In this document: piece by piece, positions 8,016 through 17,036 of the stretch
Layout: the number at the start of each line of letters is the position of its first letter
Numbering within the stretch: the stretch's first letter is position 1
NCBI RefSeq assembly: GCF_029855125.1
Contig: NZ_CP123229.1
Location: 3,206,501 to 3,270,500, forward strand
DNA length: 64,000 bases
Direction of reading: 5' to 3'
Origin: Methylocapsa sp. D3K7
GTDB lineage: Bacteria > Pseudomonadota > Alphaproteobacteria > Rhizobiales > Beijerinckiaceae
Notes under the pieces: model-generated
What the model saw: only the letters and a program-made list of their open reading frames with translations
Told to the model about the DNA's origin: nothing
The model's database searches: none
Translations under genes and position numbers: made by a program

Positions 8016-9790
8016 GATTTGCCGCTCCGTCCGGTTTTATTTCCGGTCCTGTTTTGTTCAAAGCGTGCCTCTGCCCGTAATTCCTTGCGCAAGATTTTGC
8101 CGACATTCGACTTCGGCAATTCGTCGCGGAATTCGATAAATTTCGGCACTTTATAGCCAGCAAGCTCGCTTCTGCAGAACTCGCGCACCGTGCTGGTGTC
8201 GAGGCCCGGATCGCCGCGCACGATGAAAGCCTTGACGGCTTCACCCGTGGCCGAATCCGGAACGCCGATCACAGCGCATTCCTGGACGCCTTGCAGGCCA
8301 GAAAGGACTTCTTCGACTTCGTTGGGATAGACATTGAAGCCGGAGACGAGAATCATATCCTTTCGCCTGTCCACGATGGTGAAATAGCCCTCGGCATCCA
8401 TGGTCGCGATGTCGCCGGTCCAGAGCCATCCATCGCGCAGGACATTCGCCGTTTCGCCGGGCTGTTTCCAATAGCCCGGCATGACCTGAGGGCCGCGCGC
8501 AATGAGCTCTCCAGGCACGCCGGGCGCGACTTCGACGCCTTGTTCGTCAACGCATTTGACCTCCGTGGAAGGAAGCGGGACACCAATCGATCCGAGCTTG
8601 GTGCGCCCGGTGGGATTGCAAATGACAACCGGGGAGGCTTCGCTCAATCCGTATCCCTCGATGATCGGGGTTCCGGTAATTTTCTGCCAGCGCTCGGCCA
8701 CCGCCGCTTGCAAGGCCATCCCACCGGCAACGGAGATACGCAGGCTGCGCGGCGGGTTCTTCGCGAACCAGGGCGAGTTCATAAGACCGTTGAACAAAGT
8801 GTTCACCCCGGAGATGAAGGTGATCGGCATTGTTTCGAAAGCCTTGCGGAGATTGGACAGCGGCCTTGGGCTGGGAATCAAAATATTGTGCGCGCCGCGA
8901 ACGTAAAACCCAAGGAAGTTCACGGTGAACGCGAAGATATGGTAGAGCGGCAACACCGTCAGAACTTGGTCGCTTTCGCGCATGTCATCGCCTCTGAAAC
9001 TGAGGAATTGGGCGACGTTCATGATCAAATTGCGATGCGTCAACATGGCCCCTTTGCTGACACCCGTGGTCCCGCCCGTATATTGCAAGCAAGCGATGTC
9101 GGAGGCCCGCACGCCCTGCGTGTAATCCCTGACCTTGGCCCCGGTGCGAATGCTCGCCGCGCCCAAGGCGAGCGCCTTGGCAAGGGTGGTATGGCTGAAA
9201 CGGGCGGGCGGCACTTGTTTTTTGACATATTTCAAGACAAATCCGATCAGCCGCCGGGAAGCCACCGGAAATAGGCTTGCCGCTTCAGTCAATACCACGT
9301 GCGGTATAGGAACATGTTGCAAGGCTTCGGCGAGCTTGTCGGCGAACATATCGACCGCGATAATCGCGGCCGGTTCGGCGTCCTGGAAGAGATGCGCCAT
9401 CTCATGCGCGGTGTAGAGCGGATTGACATTCACCAGCACGCAGCCGGCTTTGAAAACCCCAAAGGCGACGACCGGATAGGCGAGTCCGTTTGGAATTTGG
9501 ATCGCCACTCTGGCTCCCGTCTGCAACCGCAATCTTTCGCGCAAATAGGCGGCGAAATCGTCTGAATAGCGGTCCACTTCAGCAAAGCTCAAGTTGGCTG
9601 CCATGCCATTCGGCATCAGTGCCGTAAACGCCTTGGCGGCGGGTTTACGCGCCGCCAGATCAGCGGGGATGCTGCTCAGCACTTCATAAGGTGGTGCCTC
9701 GATCGTCTCTGGAACGCCGGGGGGATAGGCCGCAAGCCATGGGAAACGCGCCACGGGGGTCTCCCTGCCGTCGGGTATCTCTTGGTCCAT
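8012..9790 (-). CDS. fadD: Long-chain fatty acid--CoA ligase
   Basis: 592-residue ANL-superfamily acyl-CoA synthetase that activates fatty acids with ATP and CoA. The P-loop-like motif YTGGTTGVSKG is at 237-247. Further motifs are EGYGLSEASP, GWLWTGDIATMDAEGYFTIVDR and the hinge DRRKDMILVSGFNVYPNEVEE; the C-terminal lysine segment PKSNVGKILRKELR is intact. Length and order fit the FadD class. The start at 9790 is a clear ATG. It lies upstream of, and overlaps, the frameshifted patatin, which could have supplied free fatty acids. Confidence 0.93.
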   Translation of the reverse strand: MDQEIPDGRETPVARFPWLAAYPPGVPETIEAPPYEVLSSIPADLAARKPAAKAFTALMPNGMAANLSFAEVDRYSDDFAAYLRERLRLQTGARVAIQIPNGLAYPVVAFGVFKAGCVLVNVNPLYTAHEMAHLFQDAEPAAIIAVDMFADKLAEALQHVPIPHVVLTEAASLFPVASRRLIGFVLKYVKKQVPPARFSHTTLAKALALGAASIRTGAKVRDYTQGVRASDIACLQYTGGTTGVSKGAMLTHRNLIMNVAQFLSFRGDDMRESDQVLTVLPLYHIFAFTVNFLGFYVRGAHNILIPSPRPLSNLRKAFETMPITFISGVNTLFNGLMNSPWFAKNPPRSLRISVAGGMALQAAVAERWQKITGTPIIEGYGLSEASPVVICNPTGRTKLGSIGVPLPSTEVKCVDEQGVEVAPGVPGELIARGPQVMPGYWKQPGETANVLRDGWLWTGDIATMDAEGYFTIVDRRKDMILVSGFNVYPNEVEEVLSGLQGVQECAVIGVPDSATGEAVKAFIVRGDPGLDTSTVREFCRSELAGYKVPKFIEFRDELPKSNVGKILRKELRAEARFEQNRTGNKTGRSGKS

Positions 9791-9971
9791 CGGCGTTTCC
9801 CATAGTTAACTTGTGGCCCTTATAAGGCCGGCGCGGGCGGAAGCGAGAGACTTGCCGGGGCCCCGCCGTTAGATATAGTAACGGCTTGTCCGCACCGGGA
9901 ACCCCCGATCGCGGGTAGACGGTCGGATCAAGTGAGATCTTCCGTGGTCTCGAATTGGAGCAATTGGTATT

Positions 9972-10205
9972 TTGGCTAACACGAAAAAAATCAATTGGGT
10001 CCATGTTTCCACCCTCATAGCCGTTGCCATTCTCGTTGGCACCGAAGTGGTTGGCGCATCCTGGGCAGCCGGCTGGGCGCTGGGCGGCCTCCTGCAGCTT
10101 GACCCTCTCATCAGCCGCATCATCGAAGTGGCGTTTGCCCTCACCGGTTTCGTGCTGCTTTTCTACTTTATGCGCACCGCGATTCGTCACGAGTCGATTT
10201 ATTAG
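9972..10205 (+). CDS. Small two-helix membrane protein of unknown function
   Basis: 77 residues with two hydrophobic helices (about 12-36 and 45-67) and a basic C-terminal tail (RTAIRHESIY). The first initiator is TTG at 9972, with GGAG about 12 bases before it; no ATG is available. Similar small proteins with the VATLIAVAxLVGTEV-type first helix are, as I remember, widespread and uncharacterised in Hyphomicrobiales. It stands alone between fadD (divergent) and the opgG-like gene, with 89 bases to the latter. Confidence 0.65.
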   Translation: MANTKKINWVHVSTLIAVAILVGTEVVGASWAAGWALGGLLQLDPLISRIIEVAFALTGFVLLFYFMRTAIRHESIY

Positions 10206-10294
10206 CAGCCCACCCCCGTGGCCGTGCGGCAAGATGTTGGCGGCTTTCGCGCGCCCTCCGCAAGAGCCGGAACAAATCCGAAGGATCAAGCCAA

Positions 10295-11872
10295 ATGACC
10301 AACGCCTTTGACCGGAGAACGGTGCTGAAGGCGGCCGCGGCTTTCGGCGTTTTGGGTGCGAACGCCAGACAGGGTTTTGCCGCCGCGAGTGCAATGAAAC
10401 TTGGTCCGGCGGTACCCTTTTCCTTCGATGGCCTGAAGGCCGTGGCGCAACGCATGGCAGGCGAGCCTTATGCCGGTCCGGCGCGGCCGGCGCCCGACAT
10501 CGTCACCAAGATCAACTACGAGGCGTGGGGCAAGATCAAATTCGACATGAACCACGCGCTGTTCGCCGATGGGCCAGGCCGGTTTCCGGTGAGTTTTTTC
10601 CATCTCGGCAGGTTCTTCCAAAAAGCCATCGAAATGCACGTCGTGGACGCTGGAAGCGCCCGTCAAATCGTCTACGATCAGAACTATTTTGAAATGCCCG
10701 AGGATTCGATCGCGAAGAAATTGCCGCAGGGCGCGGGCTTCGCTGGATTGCGGGTACAAGAGGCACGAGACGGCGCGCTCGACTGGCGCAAAAATGACTG
10801 GGTGGCTTTTCTCGGCGCCGATTATTTTCGCTCGATCGGCGAATTGCATCAATACGGACTTTCCGCGCGCGCCGTCGCGCTCGATGTGGCGGCGGCGGGC
10901 AAGCCGGAAGAATTTCCCGATTTCACGAAATTTTATATCGATCAGGCCGAGACCCGCGATTCCTTGACGATTTACGCGCTTCTTGAAGGCCCTTCGATCG
11001 TCGGCGCGTGCCGCTTTGTCCTGACGCGCGGCAAGAGCGTCATCATGGATATAGATCAAACGCTTTTTTTACGCGCCGGAATCGCCCGTTTCGGTCTTGC
11101 ACCATTGACCTCGATGTACTGGTTTTCCGAGACCGAAAAAGAGACGGGGATCGACTGGCGTCCCGAAGTTCACGATTCCGATGGCCTCGCATTGTGGATG
11201 GGGAACGGCGAGCGCGCGTGGCGGCCGCTCAACAATGCGCCGCGTATCCTGACGTCCTCCTTTGCAGACGAAAATCCGCGCGGTTTTGGGCTTTTGCAGC
11301 GTGATCGCGCTTTCGATCATTATCAGGACGGAGTCTATTACGACCGGCGGCCGAGTCTTTGGGTCGAGCCCAAGAATGCTTGGGGCAAGGGCGCGGTGCA
11401 ACTTGTGGAAATCCCAACCGACGATGAAATTCACGACAATATCGTTGCGATGTGGGTGCCTGAAAAACCCGCGGTGGCAGGCTCCTCTTTCGAGCTCTCC
11501 TATCGGCTCACCTGGGCTGCTGATGAACCTTATCCCACCGATCTTGCGCGCTGCATCGCGACACGCTTAGGCAATGGTGGCCAGCCTGGCCGGCCAAGGC
11601 CCAAGGGCGTGCGGAAATTCATGGTTGAGTTCAAGGGACCGCCGCTGGAATCCTTGCCCTTTGGGGTCAAGCCCGAGGCCGTGCTCTGGGCCTCACGCGG
11701 GACTTTCTCCTATATTTACACCGAGGCTGTTCCAAACGATGTCCCCGGCCACTGGCGCGCCCAATTCGATTTGACGGTTGCCGGCGCTGATCCCGTCGAG
11801 ATGCGGCTTTATCTGCGGGCGGGCGACAAAACGTTGAGCGAGACCTGGCTCTATCAATATCACCCCTTCTGA
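10295..11872 (+). CDS. Periplasmic glucan biosynthesis protein, OpgG/OpgD family
   Basis: 525-residue protein of the MdoG/OpgG family that acts in periplasmic (osmoregulated) beta-glucan synthesis. It starts with a twin-arginine signal (DRRTVLKAAAAFG, residues 6-18), which is the OpgD habit; OpgG of enterics uses a Sec signal. Family segments are visible through the protein, such as NYEAWGKIKFD, FHLGRFFQKAIEMHVVD, FLGADYFRSIGELHQYGLSARA, TSMYWFSE, PRGFGLLQRDRAFDHYQD and RRPSLWVEPKNAWGKGAVQLVEIPT. No opgH glucosyltransferase is in the window. The gene converges with the CPA2 antiporter gene, eight bases apart. Confidence 0.9.
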   Translation: MTNAFDRRTVLKAAAAFGVLGANARQGFAAASAMKLGPAVPFSFDGLKAVAQRMAGEPYAGPARPAPDIVTKINYEAWGKIKFDMNHALFADGPGRFPVSFFHLGRFFQKAIEMHVVDAGSARQIVYDQNYFEMPEDSIAKKLPQGAGFAGLRVQEARDGALDWRKNDWVAFLGADYFRSIGELHQYGLSARAVALDVAAAGKPEEFPDFTKFYIDQAETRDSLTIYALLEGPSIVGACRFVLTRGKSVIMDIDQTLFLRAGIARFGLAPLTSMYWFSETEKETGIDWRPEVHDSDGLALWMGNGERAWRPLNNAPRILTSSFADENPRGFGLLQRDRAFDHYQDGVYYDRRPSLWVEPKNAWGKGAVQLVEIPTDDEIHDNIVAMWVPEKPAVAGSSFELSYRLTWAADEPYPTDLARCIATRLGNGGQPGRPRPKGVRKFMVEFKGPPLESLPFGVKPEAVLWASRGTFSYIYTEAVPNDVPGHWRAQFDLTVAGADPVEMRLYLRAGDKTLSETWLYQYHPF

Positions 11873-11880
11873 CCGAAGGT

Positions 11881-13161
11881 TCAGCTCTCCGGCTTTCCCG
11901 CAACTTTCTGGGCAACGAAGCCGAGTGCGCGCGCATATTGCGCAGAGGCCCAATCGGCGGCGCGATGGACCACGACGGCCACAACGCCCTCGGGTTCGGC
12001 GCCTTCCCCCTTCGCCCGCAGCAAAAAGGCAAGAATTGGGAAAATGGTAACCGTGACGACGCCCGCCCCGACAAGGGCGTGGGCGTTCTCCGGTGCCATA
12101 TCGCCGCTTCGCACGCCGAGAAAGGTCACCGCGACGACGAGCGGCAGAGTCGTCGAGGACAACAGTGCCAAGGGAAGCAAATCCTTCTCCGGAAGCACGG
12201 CTTTGTACAAGCGGACGGGCACAATCCGGATCAAGAAAAAACCCGCGCAAAAGAGAATGAGGCGGGCAACACTGCCAGTGCTGGTCAGGAGACCTGGCAG
12301 GTCGAATTCAACGCCGCTGGTGATGAAAAACAAGGGGACGAAGAATCCCGAGCCGATCGACATCAGGCGGTTTTCGAGGACCTCCGCCTGTGTGTCGCGC
12401 ACCAGCATGGCGATCACCATTCCGGCCGTATAGGCACCCAGAACAAGCTCCATGCCGAGCTCATTGGCGAGCGAGACGAAACCGAGCAGGATGAGAAGCG
12501 CAATCCGCACCGGCAGAATGGAGCGGTCATGCATCCACCGCGCAATGACTCCGGTCAGCTGACGGGAGCGCAATCGTTTCGCGGCCACAATAACGGCGAC
12601 CGCGAACGCGAAAAATACGACCGTCAAGATCGTCTCGTGCAAATGATGGTGCTGATGCGCGAGAACGATCGAGGCTAGTACCAGCGGGCCGAGTTCTCCG
12701 GCCACCGCCAATCCGAGGACATGCCGGCCAAAAGGGGAGCCAAGATTGCCGCTCTCGCGCAGAATGGGAAGCAGCATGCCGAAGGCGGTCGTTGGAAGCA
12801 CGAGGGCGATGAGCAAGGGGGAATGCAACACCCCAATCATGTAAAGCAGGCTGGCGAACAGGGCGCTCAAGCAAAAGGCCGCGAGCCATGCCGCCGCGCC
12901 AAGACGCAACGGGCCGGCGCCGATTTCCTCCGGGTTGAACTCGAACCCCGCTTGGAAGAGCAAGAAAATCAGGCCGAATTGCCCGAGAAATCCGATGGCG
13001 CCTTGACTCGTCACGAGCCCCAGAATGCTTGGGCCAATCAAGATGCCAAGCAATAGCTCCAACACCACCGCGGGTGTGCGGGCAAACGCCGGCAAGCGTG
13101 TGAGCAAGGGCGCAAGGACAGCGATGAAGGCCATGATAAAAAGAGCATGAATTTCGCTCAT
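11881..13161 (-). CDS. CPA2-family cation:proton antiporter
   Basis: 426-residue membrane protein of the Na+/H+ exchanger (KefB/YbaL-like CPA2) family with about 12-13 helices. It carries RTPAVVLELLLGILIGPSILG, GLIFLLFQAGFEFN and GAYTAGMVIAMLVRDT. The usual C-terminal TrkA-N nucleotide-binding domain is absent; only a short cytoplasmic tail remains. I use ATG 13161 (MSEIHALFIMAF), because the first helix begins here and the longer frame upstream is translated from the palindromic repeat at 13.2 kb. Confidence 0.88.
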   Translation of the reverse strand: MSEIHALFIMAFIAVLAPLLTRLPAFARTPAVVLELLLGILIGPSILGLVTSQGAIGFLGQFGLIFLLFQAGFEFNPEEIGAGPLRLGAAAWLAAFCLSALFASLLYMIGVLHSPLLIALVLPTTAFGMLLPILRESGNLGSPFGRHVLGLAVAGELGPLVLASIVLAHQHHHLHETILTVVFFAFAVAVIVAAKRLRSRQLTGVIARWMHDRSILPVRIALLILLGFVSLANELGMELVLGAYTAGMVIAMLVRDTQAEVLENRLMSIGSGFFVPLFFITSGVEFDLPGLLTSTGSVARLILFCAGFFLIRIVPVRLYKAVLPEKDLLPLALLSSTTLPLVVAVTFLGVRSGDMAPENAHALVGAGVVTVTIFPILAFLLRAKGEGAEPEGVVAVVVHRAADWASAQYARALGFVAQKVAGKPES

Positions 13162-13233
13162 ATTGATAGTTCCCGAATCGGCGGCTGCGAGGTTTTTTGG
13201 TCTAATCTCAATTTGTAAGGTTTTCAGCAGCGG

Positions 13234-13269
13234 CACGGAAAAATGTTTCAGGTGAAACGTTTTTCCGTG
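13234..13269. repeat. Palindrome with a parS-like core, variant centre
   Basis: Two 17-base arms with one mismatch flank a GG centre. The inner part reads TGTTTCAGGTGAAACG, close to the alphaproteobacterial parS core but with CG changed to GG in the centre. The outer arms (CACGGAAAAA) differ from those of the copies at 17.9, 19.5 and 55.9 kb. It lies in the divergent gap between the antiporter and the Ntn-hydrolase gene. A stretch GTAAGGTTTT lies just before it, as before two of the other copies. Confidence 0.7.
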
Positions 13270-13427
13270 GCTGGCGGGTTTTCGAATACACCGGCGAAAG
13301 GCGTGGTTGCCGCGATGTGGAATTTGTTGCAAGCGCGGGAGTGGAATACCATATAATCTTGATTGTATATTTTGGTCCGGGAAGGCGCCACTGGTTGTTG
13401 TCGGCGCCATGTTGCGATGAGCCGCCC

Positions 13428-14483
13428 ATGAGTGCCGTCTTGCCAGCCATACCCCTCATCGATGTTGGCACCGGCGGGCCTGTCCGCCACGCGGCGCTCA
13501 GCGGGCACCGCGCGCGCGCCCTGCGCGACGACTGTCTCACGGTTTTTCCGCGCGCCATGACGCCGTTCCTGCCCGCGTTGGATGGCGCCGCGCGGCGCTG
13601 GCTCAGCCGGTCTTGCTCGCCCTATGTGCCGGACATCGCGGAAATCGCCGCAACGCTCGGCTTTCCAGGTGTCTGGCTTCTCAACAATTCGTATCAATGG
13701 GGCTGCACTGCACTCGCGCGTGACGAAGATGGCGAGCCCTGGCTCGCGCGCACGCTTGATTGGCCATTTCCTGGGCTCGGCCGCCATACGGATGTGGTCC
13801 GCGCAACCGCGCGCGCAGGCGAATATTTTAGCGTCACCTGGCCCGGCTACGCGGGCACACTGACGGCGATGGCGCCGGGCCGGTTCGCCGCCTGCATCAA
13901 TCAGGCGCCGATGTGGCGCCGTACCCGCCACCCTTGGCTGCGCCTTTACGATGTTGCCGCCAACGCGCTTCATACATGGGCGAATATCCGCCACATGCCG
14001 CCTGATCAATTGCTCCGCCAGGTTTTTGAGACCTGTGAAACCTATGCCGCCGCGAAGCGTGTACTGGAACAAACGCTGGTGGCGCGGCCGGTGATCTATA
14101 CGCTCATTGGCTGCAGGCAAGGGGAACGCTGCGTGATCGAGCGGACCGAGACCGGTTTTGTAACACGCGAGGACGAAACGAGTGCCGCCAATGATTGGAT
14201 ACCCGAGCGTCCGCGTTGGGAGGCGCGTGTTTCGGCTACCCGTATTTTGAGTTGCTCGGCGCAAGAGGCGGCGTCCCGATGCCGCGAGCGGCATGACGCG
14301 CTGGCAAACTGGGGCGGGCTCATATCGCAAGGCAGCTTTGATTGGGTGAAACCGCCGGTCCTCAACCCCTATACGAGGCTCGCGGTGACAATGAATCCCG
14401 CGCGTGCGATCTTGCGTGTCGCGGGTTATGAGATCATAGCAGGCGACTTGCCGGAACAAGTGACGCAAGTCTTCGCGGTGTAG
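13428..14483 (+). CDS. Ntn-hydrolase-like protein, acid ceramidase / penicillin V acylase type (C45/C59-like)
   Basis: 351 residues. Residues 89-109 (YQWGCTALARDEDG then PWLARTLDW) resemble the self-processing site of linear amide hydrolases such as NAAA, acid ceramidase and acyl-CoA:6-APA acyltransferase. Cys93 is the likely nucleophile after cleavage of the Gly92-Cys93 bond, with Arg and Asp in ARTLDW downstream. The rest (GYAGTLTAMAPGRFAACINQAP, later NPYTRLAVTMNP) agrees with the alpha-beta-beta-alpha fold. No signal peptide is seen. ATG 13428 is chosen because the longer frame from 13317 has no similarity. An N-acylated substrate such as a lipid amide or acyl-homoserine lactone is inference. 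Confidence 0.7.
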   Translation: MSAVLPAIPLIDVGTGGPVRHAALSGHRARALRDDCLTVFPRAMTPFLPALDGAARRWLSRSCSPYVPDIAEIAATLGFPGVWLLNNSYQWGCTALARDEDGEPWLARTLDWPFPGLGRHTDVVRATARAGEYFSVTWPGYAGTLTAMAPGRFAACINQAPMWRRTRHPWLRLYDVAANALHTWANIRHMPPDQLLRQVFETCETYAAAKRVLEQTLVARPVIYTLIGCRQGERCVIERTETGFVTREDETSAANDWIPERPRWEARVSATRILSCSAQEAASRCRERHDALANWGGLISQGSFDWVKPPVLNPYTRLAVTMNPARAILRVAGYEIIAGDLPEQVTQVFAV

Positions 14484-14522
14484 GGTCTGTAAATAATAAC
14501 CAGATTCAAAGGGAAGAGCGCC

Positions 14523-15125
14523 ATGGGACCATCTACAAAGGGGTTTTTGTCCGTTCTAATGCTTTCCGCTGGGATGCTCGCGCTCTCTGGATGCGGCAAC
14601 CAGAGTTCCCACAATCCGACCCTCATATCCTATCGGCCGCTCGGCCTCTGCAAAGGCTATGAAACGCCAGACGGCCCCGTTGCCGCGGGAGCAAACAAGG
14701 GTTTTGCTGTCTTCAAAATCGAATCCTTGAGCAATACAAAAGCTGACAGCAGCTTCACTTTTGCGCCAGAGCGGCTTTTTGTGAATCAATCCCCGCCTGT
14801 CCTCGCGTTGGGAACCGCGAACCGCCGCTTTGTTTATCCAGATCCGAGATTTGCGAAGATCATGGGATTGACCAACATTCCGGAAATCACACTCGCGGCA
14901 GGTGAAAAGCGCGACATCAACAGCGTTGTTCTCATTCCCCTCGCCATAAATAATCCGGGCGGCGGGGCCGAAGCCAATCAGTTCAGTTACGAGCTTGCCT
15001 ACGATACCGGAACTGGAGACAAAGGCGATCAGCAAAACGTCAATGAAGACATCGTCTTCACCATAACAAATCCGCCAGATGCAAAATGGCTGCTCGTCGA
15101 GAACTGCAAAGAGCTGCTTAAATAG
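14523..15125 (+). CDS. Predicted lipoprotein of unknown function
   Basis: 200 residues with a lipoprotein signal: hydrophobic LSVLMLSAGMLAL, then the lipobox LSGC with Cys25 as the lipid-bearing residue. The ATG at 14523 follows a good ribosome site (AAGGGAAG). The mature part holds beta-rich text such as GFAVFKIESLSNTK, FTFAPERLFVNQ and DIVFTITNPPDAKWLLVENCKELLK and no motif I recognise. Cys43 and Cys195 might pair. It lies 39 bases after the Ntn-hydrolase gene on the same strand and may be co-transcribed with it. Confidence 0.75.
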   Translation: MGPSTKGFLSVLMLSAGMLALSGCGNQSSHNPTLISYRPLGLCKGYETPDGPVAAGANKGFAVFKIESLSNTKADSSFTFAPERLFVNQSPPVLALGTANRRFVYPDPRFAKIMGLTNIPEITLAAGEKRDINSVVLIPLAINNPGGGAEANQFSYELAYDTGTGDKGDQQNVNEDIVFTITNPPDAKWLLVENCKELLK

Positions 15126-15661
15126 TGAGGCCCGAATAGGCGCGGAACCTTGTTGGTGACGGGTTCGCACCCTAAATGAGCGCGATTTCTTCCGGATAAA
15201 ATACTTCCGCGGGCTTTCGCGCATCGCTTACCAATCCCTTACCAAAATTTTTTTTGTGAAAAATTTTTGTAAGGTTTGATGCCAGGCGGCACGCGCAACC
15301 ATGTCAGAATTGCGGCACATCAGCAGGCTCGAAAGAACATGCATGCAAGCGGTATGCGGGCGCTTTTTGCCTTGCGTTTGATCGAGGGAAAAACGGTTTC
15401 TTAAGGATATTTTTTGGACGAAATTCGAACGCTGCAAGTCGCCGCATGCTCATGCGCGATATCAAAAAATTTACCTTGATTCACGCTTTGCTAAAAATCG
15501 CCGCAATGCTGCTTCAGCAAAGTTGCGAAGCTCATCGCGCCGACCATCCGCAAGGCTGAGACGCTTCCAATGAATTGCCGTGGTTAATCGCGCCTTTTTT
15601 GCGCCACGGACAACCTTGGCCAAATAGCGCCATGAATTGAAATGATTTCGAGAGCCTACGA
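15126..15661. other. Gene-poor stretch between lipoprotein and DUF2778 gene
   Basis: No convincing coding frame on either strand; the short minus-strand frames lack start signals and family-like text. The only clear structure is the AT-rich inverted repeat listed separately at 15237-15274. The remainder probably holds the promoter of the DUF2778 gene. Confidence 0.5.
15237..15274. repeat. AT-rich inverted repeat
   Basis: Arms CCTTACCAAAATTTTT and its near-complement (one mismatch) flank a short TTTGTG centre. It ends in GTAAGG, the same word that borders the parS-like palindromes. It could act as a terminator for the upstream lipoprotein unit, but it lies 110 bases after the stop. Confidence 0.5.
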
Positions 15662-16732
15662 ATGACACAACTCGTCGATAGTGATTTTGGTTCCATTCCA
15701 AGCAGGCGCGCGCATGTTTTTTCAAAATTTTGTGCGCGGACCATTCCAGGAGTTGCTGCCCTCACTGTAAGTGCGTTCTTCGGCGTCTGGACTCTGTATC
15801 TTACTCCGGTGAACAATCGCCGCTTTTTTGAGTCGTCGGCGCCCACTGTGGCACCAGCACCAGCAATTGCTGCGGCGCCAGCCGCCGCGCCCGCAATAAC
15901 CGTTGCCTCAAATCCCTATGGCGGTCTGTTCGACCCGCGATCCATATCGGGCTCCGCGCAGGTTTCGCTTGCGAAAAACTTTCCGCTTGACCTGGCTTTC
16001 CACCCCGTTGCTCAGGCGCCCTCCACCACAATCGCGGACCAGGAAGACGTCTTGCCTGCGCCGGCCGGGATCCAACTCAGCGCGAACGTGCCTCTGCCCG
16101 TTCCGCGTCCCGCCGAACTCGCATCGCTCGAAAGCCGCAGTCCATCGCTGGCCGCTGGCCGCCGGTCAGCGCCGCAGAACACGAGGGCCGTTACCCCGGC
16201 TGCGGTCGCCGACAACCGCTCGTTTTTCGAGAAGTTTTTTGGCGCGTCTAACACGCCCAAAATTTCGGGGCCAGTGCTTGCCTATGCGGCTCCGGAAGAT
16301 GGAGTTGTTAGCACTCCGCGGGCTCTGACATCCAGCCCGGCGTCCCGCTACGATCGCTGGACCGCCATTTACGATATTGCAGCGCACACAGTTTATTTGC
16401 CGAACGGAACGAGATTGGAAGCGCATTCGGGTCTTCGCGACAGGCTGGACAATCCCCGTTACGTCAACGAACGCATGCGCGGGGCGACGCCGCCGAATGT
16501 TTATGACCTTCGCCCCCGCGAGGCGCTTTTCCATGGCGTTCAAGCCTTGCGCCTCATACCTGTTGGCGATGGTGAACTTTATGGACGCACAGGCCTTCTT
16601 GCCCACACGTTCATGCTCGGCCCGAACGGTGATTCAAACGGCTGCGTGTCCTTCAGAAACTACAACGCCTTTTTGCAAGCCTATCAAAGCGGCGAGATCA
16701 GACGTCTGGCCGTCGTCACACATCTGAACTAG
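15662..16732 (+). CDS. DUF2778 (Tlde1-like L,D-transpeptidase fold) envelope protein
   Basis: 356 residues. One transmembrane segment near 29-48 anchors the protein, an Ala/Pro-rich linker runs to about 235, and a C-terminal DUF2778 domain follows. In the domain I see RWTAIYDIAAHTVYLPNGTRLEAHSG, GLLAHTFMLGPNGDSNGCVSF and a final RLAVVTHLN; His in AHTFML and Cys in NGCVSF match the catalytic pair of the Tlde1 family. Tlde1 cleaves or exchanges tetrapeptide stems in peptidoglycan. As a single anchored chromosomal protein with no type VI genes nearby, this is more likely a cell-wall housekeeping enzyme than an effector. Confidence 0.8.
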   Translation: MTQLVDSDFGSIPSRRAHVFSKFCARTIPGVAALTVSAFFGVWTLYLTPVNNRRFFESSAPTVAPAPAIAAAPAAAPAITVASNPYGGLFDPRSISGSAQVSLAKNFPLDLAFHPVAQAPSTTIADQEDVLPAPAGIQLSANVPLPVPRPAELASLESRSPSLAAGRRSAPQNTRAVTPAAVADNRSFFEKFFGASNTPKISGPVLAYAAPEDGVVSTPRALTSSPASRYDRWTAIYDIAAHTVYLPNGTRLEAHSGLRDRLDNPRYVNERMRGATPPNVYDLRPREALFHGVQALRLIPVGDGELYGRTGLLAHTFMLGPNGDSNGCVSFRNYNAFLQAYQSGEIRRLAVVTHLN

Positions 16733-16736
16733 AGCG

Positions 16737-16842
16737 CTTTTCGATCAGGTGGAATCACCTGATCGAAAAGAAATCGCTCAAAATCAAAGAGCTGGAGCAT
16801 GTTCTGATCGAAAAAGTCGATCAACTTTTTCGGAACATGCTC
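16737..16842. repeat. Two adjacent rhizobial-type intergenic hairpins
   Basis: First hairpin: perfect 15-base arms (16737-16751 and 16756-16770, CTTTTCGATCAGGTG with GAAT loop). Second hairpin: 16795-16842, bounded by GAGCATGTTC and GAACATGCTC with an inner stem. This pair is a common intergenic repeat of Hyphomicrobiales. It follows the DUF2778 stop directly and could also end transcription. A shorter relative lies at 37534-37577. The remainder of the 300-base gap shows no gene. Confidence 0.75.
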
Positions 16843-17036
16843 TAAGCGGGAGGAACGGCTTCGCAACTGATCAAACGGTATTCAAACGTTATATTGTGAG
16901 TTTCTGGCCCCAATCTTACAAAAAAGATTTACGTGCACCATTTTCGTACGATAACGCTCTAGGCAAGTGCATTTTTGCAAGAACTGGCTCGGGACGAAGT
17001 CAGGATTTTGCGCAAGCGGTTTGAAGGGAGTTCTGC

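Noticed and set aside
9898..9923. GGAAC-N17-CGGT before the 77-residue membrane protein
   Set aside because: The -10 part does not match CGTT; too weak to call an EcfG promoter.
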